Positions 46,601-57,041 of a stretch of 64,000 nt of DNA are shown one piece after another (positions within the stretch are counted from its first letter, which is position 1; every line of letters begins with the position of its first letter). Position numbers and translations under genes: made by a program. The stretch spans positions 82,330,383 through 82,394,382 of the forward strand of contig NC_035445.2 of assembly GCF_002127325.2 (NCBI RefSeq), in the 5' to 3' direction. The notes under the pieces are model-generated. The model was not told where the DNA came from. It did no database searches and saw nothing but the letters and a program-made list of their open reading frames with translations. The stretch is from Helianthus annuus (lineage: Eukaryota; Streptophyta; Magnoliopsida; Asterales; Asteraceae).

Positions 46601-48373
46601 AACCCGATCATTGATTCCCATACACAAAAAGATTTCATCCCGGCAATGGCTTACGGGTACTTATGCAAACAAAATAGTTTCTAGTTAGTGAATAATTTTC
46701 TATTTTTTTCGTTAGCTGTAAAATATTTTATGTATATTGTTAACTTTAACTAACAGGATGCAAATGGGTTCGTCCAACTTCTCAGGAGTGTATTCTGCAT
46801 TGTTAACAATAAAGTAAAGCGACACTTCCATTTTTTTTACAAATAATTATATAATCTTGGGTGAGTTAAAGTCATTATTTTTTTTTAAAAAAAAAGTCAC
46901 GATTCTTATGCTGATTTGGCAGTTCAAAAGTGATTACAGCTGGCATGTTTCGCGTATTTGGGCGTGAATTCGTAGAACTTCCAATTGTTGCTACCAGCCA
47001 ACCTTACCAAGGAAAGGTGTGTAACTAGAGTTCCACGAATCAATTCCCATACAATATTATTGATATTAAATGTTTATAAAATTTGCATAGATTTTAATCC
47101 CAGTAAGAATATGTTTCAAGTTAATGAAATCGGCATTAAGATGTATATGCAACCTCACAACATCCTTTGCTACTGAACTTTAAACTAGGGGTGCTGAACG
47201 GGTCGTGTTAGCAGGTTGGCGGGTTTAATCCGACCCAAGCTCGAAGATTTTAGATGAACCCGAACTGAACCTGAGAATCGTGTCACATATATGAACCCGA
47301 ACACGACTCGTTCAACCCGAAATTTTTAGTTTTTTAATTTATTTACGCAAATTAATATATTAAAATTTTACTACAAAAAACACAAATTTATACGATACAA
47401 TTACATTTTATTCATAAAATTTTATGTCAATTTCTGTTTCTAAGTTATAACTATGGCATAAAATACACGCCCGATATAATTGATGACATAAAAGATATTG
47501 TAAAAAAATAAAATATAATATAAATAGGTTAAAACAAGTCAACCCGCCAACCCGATTGGGTTGACACGAACCCGACCCGTTTAGCTAAACCCAAACCTGC
47601 AAATTTCGTGTTAGGTTCGTGTCAGAAATTCACACCCATACTTTATATTTAGTGTGGAAAAGTAAAAGTGGGTCAGGTCAGGTAACGTTTTAAATTGGGT
47701 TTGGGTAGAGCAGACAAGTTTTAACACGGGTCAGGTCGTATTTTCCTGCCAACATTTCTTTTTCTCTTTTTTTGGTATTTGTAATTTTATAATGTATTTT
47801 TAACGGCTACCCCAGTAAACTATTATCTAGTTTGCCCGAATAAATCGATCTATTAAGTTGAAATCATTTAAATAAAACTTTGGGTGATATTTAACCCGTT
47901 TCATTTCCTAGTAAAGTATTTATTAGTTTTTATATGTTATAGGAAAAATATCTTTTATGTAAATGATTCATCGTCCGTGATTGTGAGATTATTACATTCA
48001 ACTTTCGCAGGGCTACTTCCAAGTTTTCCTCTCGTGTTTTGAAGAACTACTTTCACATTTACGTGTTAAGAAGCTCGTGATTCCGGCAGCTAGAGATGCC
48101 AAAGGGATGTGGATGAAAAAATTCGGTTTCAGAAGAGTACCCCCGAAAGAGGTATGTTGTTTTTTGCATTTAGCTTGAATTTTTTTTTTATTTTTTTTTT
48201 TTATTTTTTTTATCATTTGGATGACATAACTCACGTGTGGTTTGGTCGGTTTTTAGCTAGCCAAATATAGGCAAACACAAACATCGATGGTGGCATTTCA
48301 GGGAACAACCTTGCTACAAAGGGATGTTCCACAAGGTATCGTAACTAGTATGGGAAGACGATCCGTTAACTAG
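40683..48373 (+). CDS. PHD-finger/GNAT acetyltransferase-like protein (IDM1/ROS4-like), 16 coding exons
   Basis: Exons: 40683-40756 (ATG 40701), 41514-41576, 42050-42124, 42221-42302, 42873-42932, 43012-43064, 43153-43319, 44640-44835, 44925-44982, 45738-45794, 45877-46122, 46592-46656, 46757-46813, 46923-47016, 48011-48151, 48257-48373. All junctions are GT-AG and phases agree, giving 528 residues and no internal stop. The protein has a basic Ser/Lys-rich N-terminus, then a TIFY-binding-like block (LPDRTPLTYISKGE, GRGILCGCCDKV, SPTTFEDHAG; about 75-150). PHD 1 spans 164-203 (CVVC, CDGC, HKEC, CKQC) and PHD 2 spans 247-302 (CVLC, CDQCEKEYHIGC, FCSSDC). A GNAT fold at about 350-500 carries the acetyl-CoA loop QPYQGKG (438-444). 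In Arabidopsis IDM1 acetylates H3 and promotes active DNA demethylation in the nucleus; the role of this shorter paralogue is unknown. The exon 1 acceptor, the start and the weak 42124 donor are the least certain parts. Confidence 0.88.
40800..41470. mobile_element. GCTCG-rich hAT-like MITE in intron 1
   Basis: The left arm (AGCTGTTCAAAAAGCTCG) and right arm (GGCTCGGCTCGTTTACAGCC) are rich in inverted GCTCGAGC-type words. No clean target duplication was found. The family resembles the 39546 element. Confidence 0.55.
41665..41962. mobile_element. Mutator-type foldback MITE, 298 bp
   Basis: Almost the whole element is one inverted repeat, from GAGTAAATTACGTTTTTGGC to its complement. The exact 9-bp target ATAGTAAAA is at 41656-41664 and 41963-41971. 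Nine-base targets are the Mutator signature. A related copy is at 44272-44567. It lies in intron 2. Confidence 0.93.
42333..42816. mobile_element. hAT-type MITE, 484 bp, with GATGCGTGATGCGC array
   Basis: The ends CTTGGTTTGAAAT and ATTTTAAAACCAAG are inverted. The exact 8-bp target GCTCTAAT is at 42325-42332 and 42817-42824. Inside is a run of GATGCGTGATGCGC words (about 42381-42465). It starts 30 bp after the exon 4 donor. Confidence 0.93.
43354..44262 (-). mobile_element. Non-autonomous Helitron, 909 bp
   Basis: On the minus strand it begins TCTATACTATATTATAATG after a host A. It ends with a GC-rich hairpin (CGCATCGCGCGGGCACC) then TTCTAG before a host T. The 5' TC, 3' CTAG, hairpin and A/T insertion site are all Helitron hallmarks. 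No helicase is encoded. It lies in intron 7 and carries a GGTTCGG-rich MITE at about 43398-43872. The neighbouring Mutator MITE sits directly at its 5' end. Confidence 0.85.
43398..43872. mobile_element. Probable hAT-like MITE inside the Helitron
   Basis: The ends AGGGTGTGCATGGTTCGG and CAGTTATTGCTCACCCCT are loosely inverted, and the interior is rich in TTCGGTT words on both arms. Flanks AGACACTG and AGACATTG match at 7 of 8 bases, but two extra bases at the left blur the border. Confidence 0.55.
44272..44567. mobile_element. Mutator-type foldback MITE, second copy
   Basis: Same family as 41665-41962. The exact 9-bp target TTATCATAT is at 44263-44271 and 44568-44576. It ends about 70 bp before exon 8 and abuts the 5' end of the Helitron. 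Confidence 0.93.
45020..45695. mobile_element. GTTCGTTT-rich hAT-like MITE in intron 9
   Basis: The left end AGGTCTGTAAACGAACCGAA and right end TTTGGTTCGTTTACAAGCCT are inverted. The arms repeat GAACGAACA-type words. The target duplication is ambiguous. Another copy begins at the right edge of the window (63983). Confidence 0.7.
46177..46553. mobile_element. Mutator-type foldback MITE, 377 bp, different family
   Basis: It is a long inverted repeat with ends GAGTTAAATGCCATTTTA and complement. The exact 9-bp target ATTTGTAAC is at 46168-46176 and 46554-46562. It ends about 38 bp before exon 12 and occupies nearly all of intron 11. Confidence 0.93.
47189..47638. mobile_element. hAT-like MITE with AACCCG words in intron 14
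   Basis: The ends AGGGGTGCTGAAC and AATTCACACCC are loosely inverted. Flanks ACTTTAAA and ACTTTATA match at 7 of 8 bases. The interior repeats GACCCG / CGGGTC words. Confidence 0.6.
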
Positions 48374-49065
48374 TCTCAACATGGAGCAGCGTCTTGCTTG
48401 TTTTTTTTATGACTTAAACTGGTTTTTCTAGGTAGATGGTGACCTTTTTAGAGATGTTTAATGGGTATGATTGTTGGAATATTAGACCATGTTTGCTATA
48501 TTATGGATGTCTTATCAAGATTTGGATCTTTTGGTTTGCATTTTAATTTGTGATGTATTTTATATCTTGTTTTAAAAAAGCGCGCCTCAGCACGCTCAAT
48601 GTTGATGAACCAATGACGTGAATCGGCCTAGTTGCTTTCGCCAAACGCGTTCGTGTTTGGCTATGAAATAGGTGGCGGGAATCAGTGAACTATAGCTAAA
48701 GATGTTGCGAGCTCTCGTATTCCCTTTCGACTTCAGACCATTAAGAAATATATTATTTGGTTCAAATGTAAGTGAATACTTCAGTGGTCCGTCTGTGATT
48801 CAAATTTGCCGTTCAAAAAAGTAAATAAATAAATGAAAGTGGCTAAACTCCTGTTCTTTCTTCTCATTATTATTATTTTTTTATTTCTGATTTGTTTCTT
48901 TCTTAATTTTAATCTTTTTGAGATTTTCTAAATTTTACATACTTGTATAAGTATATTTGCTTTCTTAAGCTATTGTAGTTCATCCACAAGATTTTGATTT
49001 TATAAAACTTGTTTTAATGGTCGTTTTCAACTTTTCATCTTTTAAACCTATATATATATATATAA
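48374..49065. other. 3' UTR and downstream sequence of the PHD/GNAT gene, no further gene
   Basis: The first 150-200 bp after the stop probably form the 3' UTR (T-rich, GTAGATGGTG). No clear poly(A) signal could be chosen. The rest is AT-rich and noncoding. Confidence 0.5.
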
Positions 49066-49069
49066 CTAG

Positions 49070-49760
49070 GTTAGAACACCGTGTATTACACGGGTTGAAT
49101 AAATGTAATTTTATATATTAAATAATAAAAAGTTATATTTTTATGAAGCCCGTATATTGTACGGGTTAAATAAATATAATTTTATATATCAAATAATAAT
49201 AAAAAGTTATATATTTGAAAACCATGTGTGTTACACAGATTAAAATGTAATTTTGTATACTAAATACTAAAAACATCGTATCTTTAAAAAAAGTCGTATA
49301 TAATCGGGTTGAATAAATCTACCAAATAATAAAAAAATTACATCCTTAAAAATCTCGTATGTTACACGTGTTGAATAGATCTAAAAAAGAGTTATATATT
49401 TAAAAATCATGTGTATTACACATACTAAATAATGTAATTTTGTATATTAAATACTAAAAAGGCCGTATCTTTAAAAAACCCATGTATAGTTGGGTCGAAA
49501 AATTTACCAAATAATAAAAACATTATATCCTTAAAAACCTCTTGTATTATATGTGTTGAATAAATCTAATTTTACATAGCAAATGATAAAAAAAAAGTTA
49601 TATCTTTAAAAACTTCGTGTATTACACGGGTTATATAAATGTAACTTTTTATAGTAAATAATAAAAAAATTATATTTTTCAAAACCCCACATTTTAGACT
49701 TGTTGAATAAATATAATTTTGTATATCAAATAATAAAAAGTTATATTTTTAATAAATTAG
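49070..49760 (-). repeat. Degenerate tandem repeats carrying the Helitron terminal hairpin
   Basis: About nine units of variable length contain forms of CGTGTATTACACGGGTTGAA, then a AATAATAAAAAGTTATAT stretch. The unit next to the true 3' end is the best conserved. Confidence 0.75.
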
Positions 49761-50184
49761 GATAACATTTAATATTAATTATTTTTTGTATATTTAATAT
49801 AAGATAAGTAGGAAAGAGAGATATTTGTTTTAAAAATATATTAAATTAACAATTTAGATTTGAGGATAATATTTTATTAAAGTATGATAAGATTTAATAT
49901 TAATTTATTGTTTATTTATTTAGTTAATATATAATAAGTATAGACTTGAGGATACCTGTAACAACCCTCGTCAAAAATATTATTTATTGTATTATTTTGT
50001 CCAATAGGAAACCCTAATTGAGACCCCCAAGTAATACTGCATGACCCCTAAAATTTTCAGAACAATTGGAATCAGGATCAGGGCCCTAAAACTCAGGGGG
50101 GGTATTTCCTAGTTAGTATTATCCAAACTGTTTTCGATAGAAATTGAATTTTAACAAACCGTCGACTCACCCAAGCTACTGAGA

Positions 50185-53100
50185 TGTAACATTTGTGCCT
50201 GTAATCATCATGAACAGTTCAATTATCAATAAAATAATTTTATTTGATCCCAATATTTGTTTGGTTGTGTTTCACATTTTTCATGTTTTGACTTTTGTTC
50301 AAATTCAAACTCTACATCACTTTCTGGAGAATTATACGCAAACTGGTGCGTAAACGTACTCAGTTTAATGCGAAAAATACTCCGGAACATCAACATATAC
50401 TCAATGTACCTTAAATAACCTTTACATAACTTAGAAATAAGTTTTGAAGGCTTTGGTATAGCAAAAACAAGTTAATTCGCTTACAGGGACTAAAATTGAC
50501 AAACTGCGAAAGTATGCCAATTTGAACTGTAACGAACATTCCGGAACATGTCCATAAGTTAAACATACCATAAATATCCTTTACATAGCTTAGAAATAGG
50601 CTTTGAGGGGTTTGGTATGCTAAAATAAACTTTTGGGTCATTCAGGGACTAAAAGTGTCAAAAAGTGCACAAGTTTGCACTTTTGCGCATAACTTACGTT
50701 CTGAATACATCCGGACATCCAAAAATTTATGTAAGCATCCTTATATTATGCCTTAGTGTTTGGCATAAGAAAAATCCATTCGTCGCGTCATTTGGATCGT
50801 CTTTCGCGCTTATGCGCATTCCGTCGTAATTAAGCGAACATCGCGATCGTATGGCCAAACGAGCCAACATCCGGAACATTTTTGGGGATGTTTCATGTCC
50901 ACAATGTTTAGGCATCATTTTGGGGCCTTAAAGATGGCTTTACAGGTCTTAAAAGGGCTGGAAATAGCTTAAAAACGCAACAGGGGCCAAATATGTAAAT
51001 TCTGCAAGTGGTGCAGATCAGACGGGGCAGGCGACCCGCGTAAGATCTGCACTCCCTTTCACGCGGGCCGCGTGAGGACGTCTGACAGAAAGATTTTGCA
51101 TTTAATGCAAAATCTGGCCTTTCGTTCGATCACGCGGGCCGCGTAAGTCTTCTTTCGCTCTTTTATTCGCTTTTCGAGTCCGAAAGTCAACGTTTTGTTG
51201 ACTTTCTACATTGACCAGCTTATGGTCGATGCGAAGTTCATGGAACTTCATAACGTGAGCGTGATCACGATGGTTATGGTCCATAGTGACCATACCTACT
51301 GATCACCACGTTATCTAGGCTCAGTGACGAGTCGTAGTTTCGGCCAAAATATGCATTCCTGCATATTTTGTAACCAAACTACTCGTGGGCATCAAAGCCG
51401 TTTGTTTTGATGTCAAACCTGTTTTCTAAACTTAGTTAAGCATGTTCTAACATGCTTAGCTCGTCACGTTTAGTATAGTGCTTATATAGGGTCGTAAGGT
51501 AAGCGAACTAAACCATCGCTTATACTTTCGAACCCGACCCATTTGGTCGATCTTTAGGATCCGACCAAACACATTAGGTGACCATAGCTATAACCTCCCG
51601 AGGTTATACCTTGTGGTCACGATGTTAAGCGTTCCGAACGCGTTCTACGCGAACGACGCGTTAGGGTAGCGTAAGCTACCTAAACGGGTCGTGATGGACC
51701 GTAAGCACTTAGGTTAAGTTTCATTTTAGTATGTAGGCTTTGTTAAACCATATTACACGAGTCTCCATACTCGTTTGGTTTACGAACCCGCGTACTATCC
51801 GATCCTTCCGATTTGGTCCGGTATATTAACATAAGCTACCTATTAGGTGCCGTTGATATTCCGTGATCTTTAGCATTTTCTGGTTATTATACAAGGAACT
51901 CAAAGCAATCTCAGGTGAGTACATTGAACCCCTCTTTTACTGTTTTCCAAACTGTTTTGGGGTGAAACACATGTGTCTATCTGTTACATTCATGCTTTCC
52001 ATGTTTTCACATCATATGCCTGCTATGTTGTTAGTACATTATAGTACACGATTTCATTACATTTTATGCTATGTATGCCCATTGTGTGCGTACTTAATAC
52101 ATTGATTTACATTACATTTTTGTTGCATATGTTTACTCAGCATATGGACACATTGATTTACATGAACATTTCTGCTGCATATGTTTACTCAGCATATGGG
52201 CACATTGATTTACATGAACATTTCTGCTTCGTATGTTTACTTAGCATACTTAGTACAATTGTTTACATCACATGCCTTCATTTTGTTATGACATTTGGTT
52301 TGTTTAACATGGGACAATACATTCATTAACATTGATCACGCCGTTCGTTAGTAGGTAGTGGTACCATAGGAATTGACAACTCCCATTCCTGAAGTCCTGG
52401 GTTTGATAGGACTGGAAGGAATGACCGAATTCGATATACATAACTTAGATAAACCTTTAATTTGTTTAAGGGTTTATCGCCACAGTCTCAAGGCTTGGAT
52501 GTATGCATAGTTTACAATACCACATAAATGTTAATATCAATAGAGCATGCATTTTTCCACAGAACATGACGTTGATTTAAACCACGTGTTACTTCAACGA
52601 CTTGTTTTGTGCATTTTACATATGGTTTAAGTTGATACATTTCGCTTACCATACATGATACATTTTGGGATGCACATTACATGATTTACATTGAACATAA
52701 ACACGTTGACATTGACATACACATTTGGTGGTTTACATTTGAACATAAACATTTGACATGGTTTACACAATAACACTTGACATTTGGCTTACACATGAAC
52801 AATTTACATGGTGGATTGGTTTGGGTAAATGATTTAAGTAACGTGGCGTGTGTGATATGATACAAACATGGTGGATACGCCGCTGGTACTTCCTATATAT
52901 AAATGTTTGTATAATATTACATATCGTGGCGTTATCTAAGTCATTTCAGTTTAGACACATTACATTTTACATAAGTAACATATACTTCACAAGACATTAT
53001 TTTCACAAACAACTTATCGTATTCAACTCATTTTACTTGGTTATTCATTTAACCTTGCACTTATTTATACATATCCTTTGATGTTATCGTTTTTCAAATG

Positions 53101-53495
53101 GTTTACAAAGCAAGACAAATTACAAGGTTCATGACTGACTGTTATTAAACATTCTTTAAACACAAGTCATGAATCCCATTTTCACAAAAACTATGTATCT
53201 CACAGGCATTTTTATGCTGACGTACCTACTTTCACATGTGTTTTCAGGAGCTATTCCATAGGATGATGATCATGACACTAGGGCGGACCTGTGCCTTAGA
53301 GACTAAAAACGAAGCTAGACTAGTTTAATCATGATTATAAACTTTGTATTTTCCTGTTTTGAAACAATGGAACACTCTTGTCAATAAATAAAATGTAACT
53401 TTAATTTCCATGGTTGTATAACAATTAATTCTGTCCACAACACTCCCCGACGTTTTCCGCCGCGGTTGCATGTTATACGCGGTCGGGGTGTGACA
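50185..53495 (+). mobile_element. Solo LTR of another Ty3-type element, 3311 bp
   Basis: It starts TGTAACATTTG and ends GGGGTGTGACA. The exact 5-bp target TGAGA is at 50180-50184 and 53496-53500. There are no internal domain, primer site or polypurine tract, so this is best read as the product of LTR-LTR recombination. It contains repeated paragraphs (two similar blocks at about 50395-50490 and 50535-50640; three blocks with ACTCAGCATATG near 52125-52240). Confidence 0.85.
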
Positions 53496-54585
53496 TGAGA
53501 CGCGTGGCTACCCCATATTAAAAGTGACCTCTCGCGCCACGCGAGAGCCTCTCGTGACACGCGAGCGCGCCGTTTTTCCAGTATAAATAGAGGAGTTTGG
53601 CACTTGATTTCCTGCGTTGGTTCGACGGTAAAATTCAATTCGTACACCCAGATATCGTCGAAATACTACAAAAACCCACATAATCTCGAAATTCTGCCGC
53701 GATAACAGGGTAATAACTCGATCGCTGTTACGATTCAACGTCCAATCGATTGTAACTATCCAACGATTGTCCGGGTGTTGCTCAAGTTGAGCTTATACTT
53801 TGTTATTCATCGTGATTTCGACTTGAATATTTGAGTGCTGTTCGAATTCGGACTATGCTCTGTTATTCGTTGCGAATCCGATTGAATTGTTAAGTATTGC
53901 ACTTGTTAATCGTTGTGAGGGTTTAATCTCGTGAATTGTCGTAACTGCTGTATTAGTTACAACCCCGTTTGTGTGAATTAGGTTAATCAGTAGGCTAGAC
54001 TCTGCCCAAATTGAATCAGCAATATATCAAGGCTTATCTGTAGACTAAACTTTGCCCGTAGAAATCTGCAATGTGAGTTCATTTCTCTTTTCTCACCGTT
54101 TGTGAGTCCATACTCTTTTATCATATTTTTATCACCTTTTTGTGATACAATTATGTTTACAAATGCCTTCTAAAATCCTAAATGGTTACCTGTTATACTT
54201 ACAGTGATTAGATTTTTATATTCTATGAATAAATTGCTGGTATAGGAAGTTTTATACATTATTTGATCCTCGTTACTATTAGCCAGAAGGTTAGCTAATA
54301 ATAGCATGACCACAATTATAACTAATATTATCTTAACATTAATTTGTTAATAAATTTAATGTATGTTTAAGAATAAATCTAAATGGTGGATACCATAATA
54401 AAGTCAAGTATAATGTATTCTATTTGTAGTCAGGTTACTATATCATGATATTACAATTAGTGAATTGACATATTGGATAAGTTATAATAGTTGACATAAA
54501 ATGTCATTATTCTGGATTACATGATTTTGTGCCATAAATAATATATTTGACAAAGTAATGTCATAGGACATCATCATGTCCAGCG

Positions 54586-54742
54586 TCACTAGTTGAAAGA
54601 ATGATCAACAGTGATATGACCAAAGACACTAGTTGAGAGAATGATCAACAGTGTTATATTAGAATCACTAGTTGAAAGAATGATCAACAGTGATATAACC
54701 GGAGTCACTAGTTGAAAGAATGATCAACAGTGATATGATCCC
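54586..54742 (+). repeat. 40-bp tandem repeat, 4 units (3 in the other LTR at about 60954-61066)
   Basis: Units share ACTAGTTGAAAGAATGATCA and CAGTGATAT. The copy-number difference between the LTRs accounts for most of their difference in length. Confidence 0.9.
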
Positions 54743-55324
54743 GTCATAGGAATTGCCTAATGACAGATAAATTGAATAATAGTAAAGTATAGTTATTTGA
54801 TAAATTCACTATTGGACGAAAGTAAGCCAATGAGTGATATTATTGCTGTTATATTGGAACTGCCATCATGTGACAAAATACTGATTGAGTAGGGTAAATA
54901 CAAATAAATATAAAAACTTTAATACTGTAAGGTATAACAATATATTTTATAAAAATGGAATGATCTCACTCAGCATTTCCCGCTGACAAAACCTTTTTCA
55001 AACATGTTTCAGGTAATTACCATAGATTGGAATAAAGGCTGGATACGGCACTGAAAGGCATCAAGAAATGGCTTATTTTAATCAAATTAAGAAATATTGT
55101 TTTATGAAATAAAAATTATCCTTATTAAAGCTACCATTGTAAAATGGGATTTATCCCATCTATTTAAATCAAATCCGGTGTTTTCTAAACTCTGATATTT
55201 TTCCTAACTCACGGTCCTGATGAAAATTCCGCTGCAATGTTTTTCAAAAATAATCACCGGTACCACTGGGCTGTTCGCGGCTCCCGATTACGTCCAGGGT
55301 GGGGTCGGGGGTCGTGACAGAAGG

Positions 55325-55337
55325 TGGTATCAGAGCC
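55325..55337 (+). promoter_or_regulatory. tRNA-Met primer-binding site of the gag-only element
   Basis: TGGTATCAGAGCC begins five bases after the CA end of the left LTR. Confidence 0.92.
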
Positions 55338-55576
55338 ACTGATCGAGCCATTACTTTGAGCCTATAAGTGTTGTGACAATTATACTTAAACTTAAATAAA
55401 AGAGTTAGGAGATTGCTATTAACTGGTAGCACATCTGATAACATTCAAAAGTTGAATAAGAAAAAAAATGTCTTCGTATAAGTTAAGCCACTTGTTTAAG
55501 CTAATTAGGTGTTCTTTAATACCTAAACAATAAAGTTAGGAAACTAATACAAATTAACTTATGTGTTGTACATGAA

Positions 55577-56937
55577 GGTAGAGGATCCTGTAAAAAGTGG
55601 GACTTTTGTAAGAAGTGTAAGAAATAATCTTGGAATGACAAATGTCCCTTTTCTTAATTAATTCAAAAGGGTACATTAGTAATTTACCTTTTCTTATCAA
55701 TTAATTGTGTGTAACTGTTTTGGAGTTAATTTAGGAGATTATATCATCAGAATCAATCATTAACTAGTATTATATCATCTTCGTTCATAAATTCAGGTTC
55801 AAAAGTATTTTTTTTCTCTGCAATTTTGGAGCAATTTTTTCATTACGAAAATCACAAATGGAAGAAAGCGATACAGGTTCATGTGTGGTGTTTTATTGCA
55901 TAAAACAATTGTTTGTATGGTGTCGTTTATATACAGATTGCGTTGAGGAAAAATATACAATAAAACTTACTGTGTTTTCATGGATTTCATCTATATTTTT
56001 TTTTCATGAAAAAACATGAGTTATTTGATAAAGTTTGTTTTATATAATGTTTGGTATGAAACGGGTTCTATTAAGTTGTATGGTGTTATATTCATAGAAG
56101 GTTGCTTGGGATTCCAGATAAAACATCATGACTTGAATCATGGCGTGGTGTTTTATCTGGAGACATTGTTCATGGTATGGTGTTTTATCTGGAGACAAAA
56201 CACCACGCCATGAACAATGTCTCCAGATAAAACACCACGCCATGAATAATGTCTCCAGATAAAACACCACACCATAAACAATGTCTCCAGATAAAACACC
56301 ACGCTATGAACAATGTCTCCAGATGTTTAAAACACCACGCTATGAACAATGTCTCCAGATGTTTAAAACACCACGCCATGAACAGTGTCTCCAGATAAAA
56401 CACCACACCATGAACAATGTCTCCAGATAAAACACCACGCTATGAACAATGTCTCCAGATAAAACACCACACCATGAACAATGTCTCCAGATAAAACACC
56501 ACGCCATGAACAATGTCTCCAGATAAAACACCACGCCATGAACAATGTCTCCAGATAAAACACCACACCATGAACAATGTCTCCAGATAAAACACTACGC
56601 CATGAATCTGATTACAGTTCTTCTTAACGTAAAACACCACGCATTGAATCTTATATAAAACAAAGAGGCTTCCGATTTAGATCTTGGTAATTAATTCCTA
56701 TAATTAAGGAAAAAGGAGTGAATGTAGGTGTTTTTGGTTGTGTAGAATACGGTTACCATATTTGAAACATTGAAAAAGACACTATTGCCCTTCAATTTTA
56801 CATAAGGTCCCTCTAATTAAAACACAATTTACATTTTTATACCCTATTGATCTCAACCATTAGATCAAATATCCAATGGTTTAAAACACTTCTTACCCTT
56901 CTTACATTTTAGACACTTTTTACCATATTCCTACCCT
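55577..56937. mobile_element. Mutator-type non-coding element, about 1.36 kb, with a tandem array inside
   Basis: The ends GGTAGAGGATCC..GTAAAAAGTG and CACTTTTTACCATATTCCTACC form an imperfect inverted repeat of about 45 bp with further inner matches (TGTAAGAAG). The exact target GTACATGAA (possibly with a further T) is at 55568-55576 and 56938-56946. It has no transposase. It lies in the leader of the gag-only element, between primer site and gag. Confidence 0.85.
56142..56605. repeat. 32-bp tandem array, about 12 direct plus 2 inverted units
   Basis: The unit AAAACACCACGCCATGAACA..ATGTCTCCAGAT is repeated 12-13 times on the plus strand from 56197. The two units at 56142-56196 are inverted, so the junction at 56196/56197 is a perfect foldback. 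Two units have a 3-bp addition (GATGTTTAAAAC). Long open frames over this array on both strands are repeat artefacts. Confidence 0.93.
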
Positions 56938-57041
56938 GTACATGAATATGTATATGTCAATATGCACATATAATATCATGGAGGTATTATTTTGTTTTAA
57001 TTATTCTGTGATATTAATAAGTGAAAGTATTTGCAATCCCG

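Larger units (their letters stand above)
49957..55319 (+). repeat. Left LTR of the gag-only element, split by a solo LTR
   Basis: LTR parts are 49957-50184 and 53501-55319. The TATA box TATAAATAG is at 53582-53590. A tandem array at about 54586-54742 has four 40-bp units with CACTAGTTGAAAGAATGATC; the right LTR has three. Confidence 0.93.

Noticed and set aside
53508..53738. 76-codon minus-strand frame (copy at 59873-60103)
   Set aside because: It lies in both LTRs of the gag-only element, antisense to the promoter and leader, with no known domain.
56197..56605. A CRISPR-like array of regular repeats
   Set aside because: Units are contiguous without spacers, the genome is a plant, and no cas genes exist.
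56040..56640. Five minus-strand frames with repeated VFYLETLF / WRHCSW peptides
   Set aside because: They come from the 32-bp array read in shifting frames, with no gene context. It is a repeat artefact, not a repeat protein.
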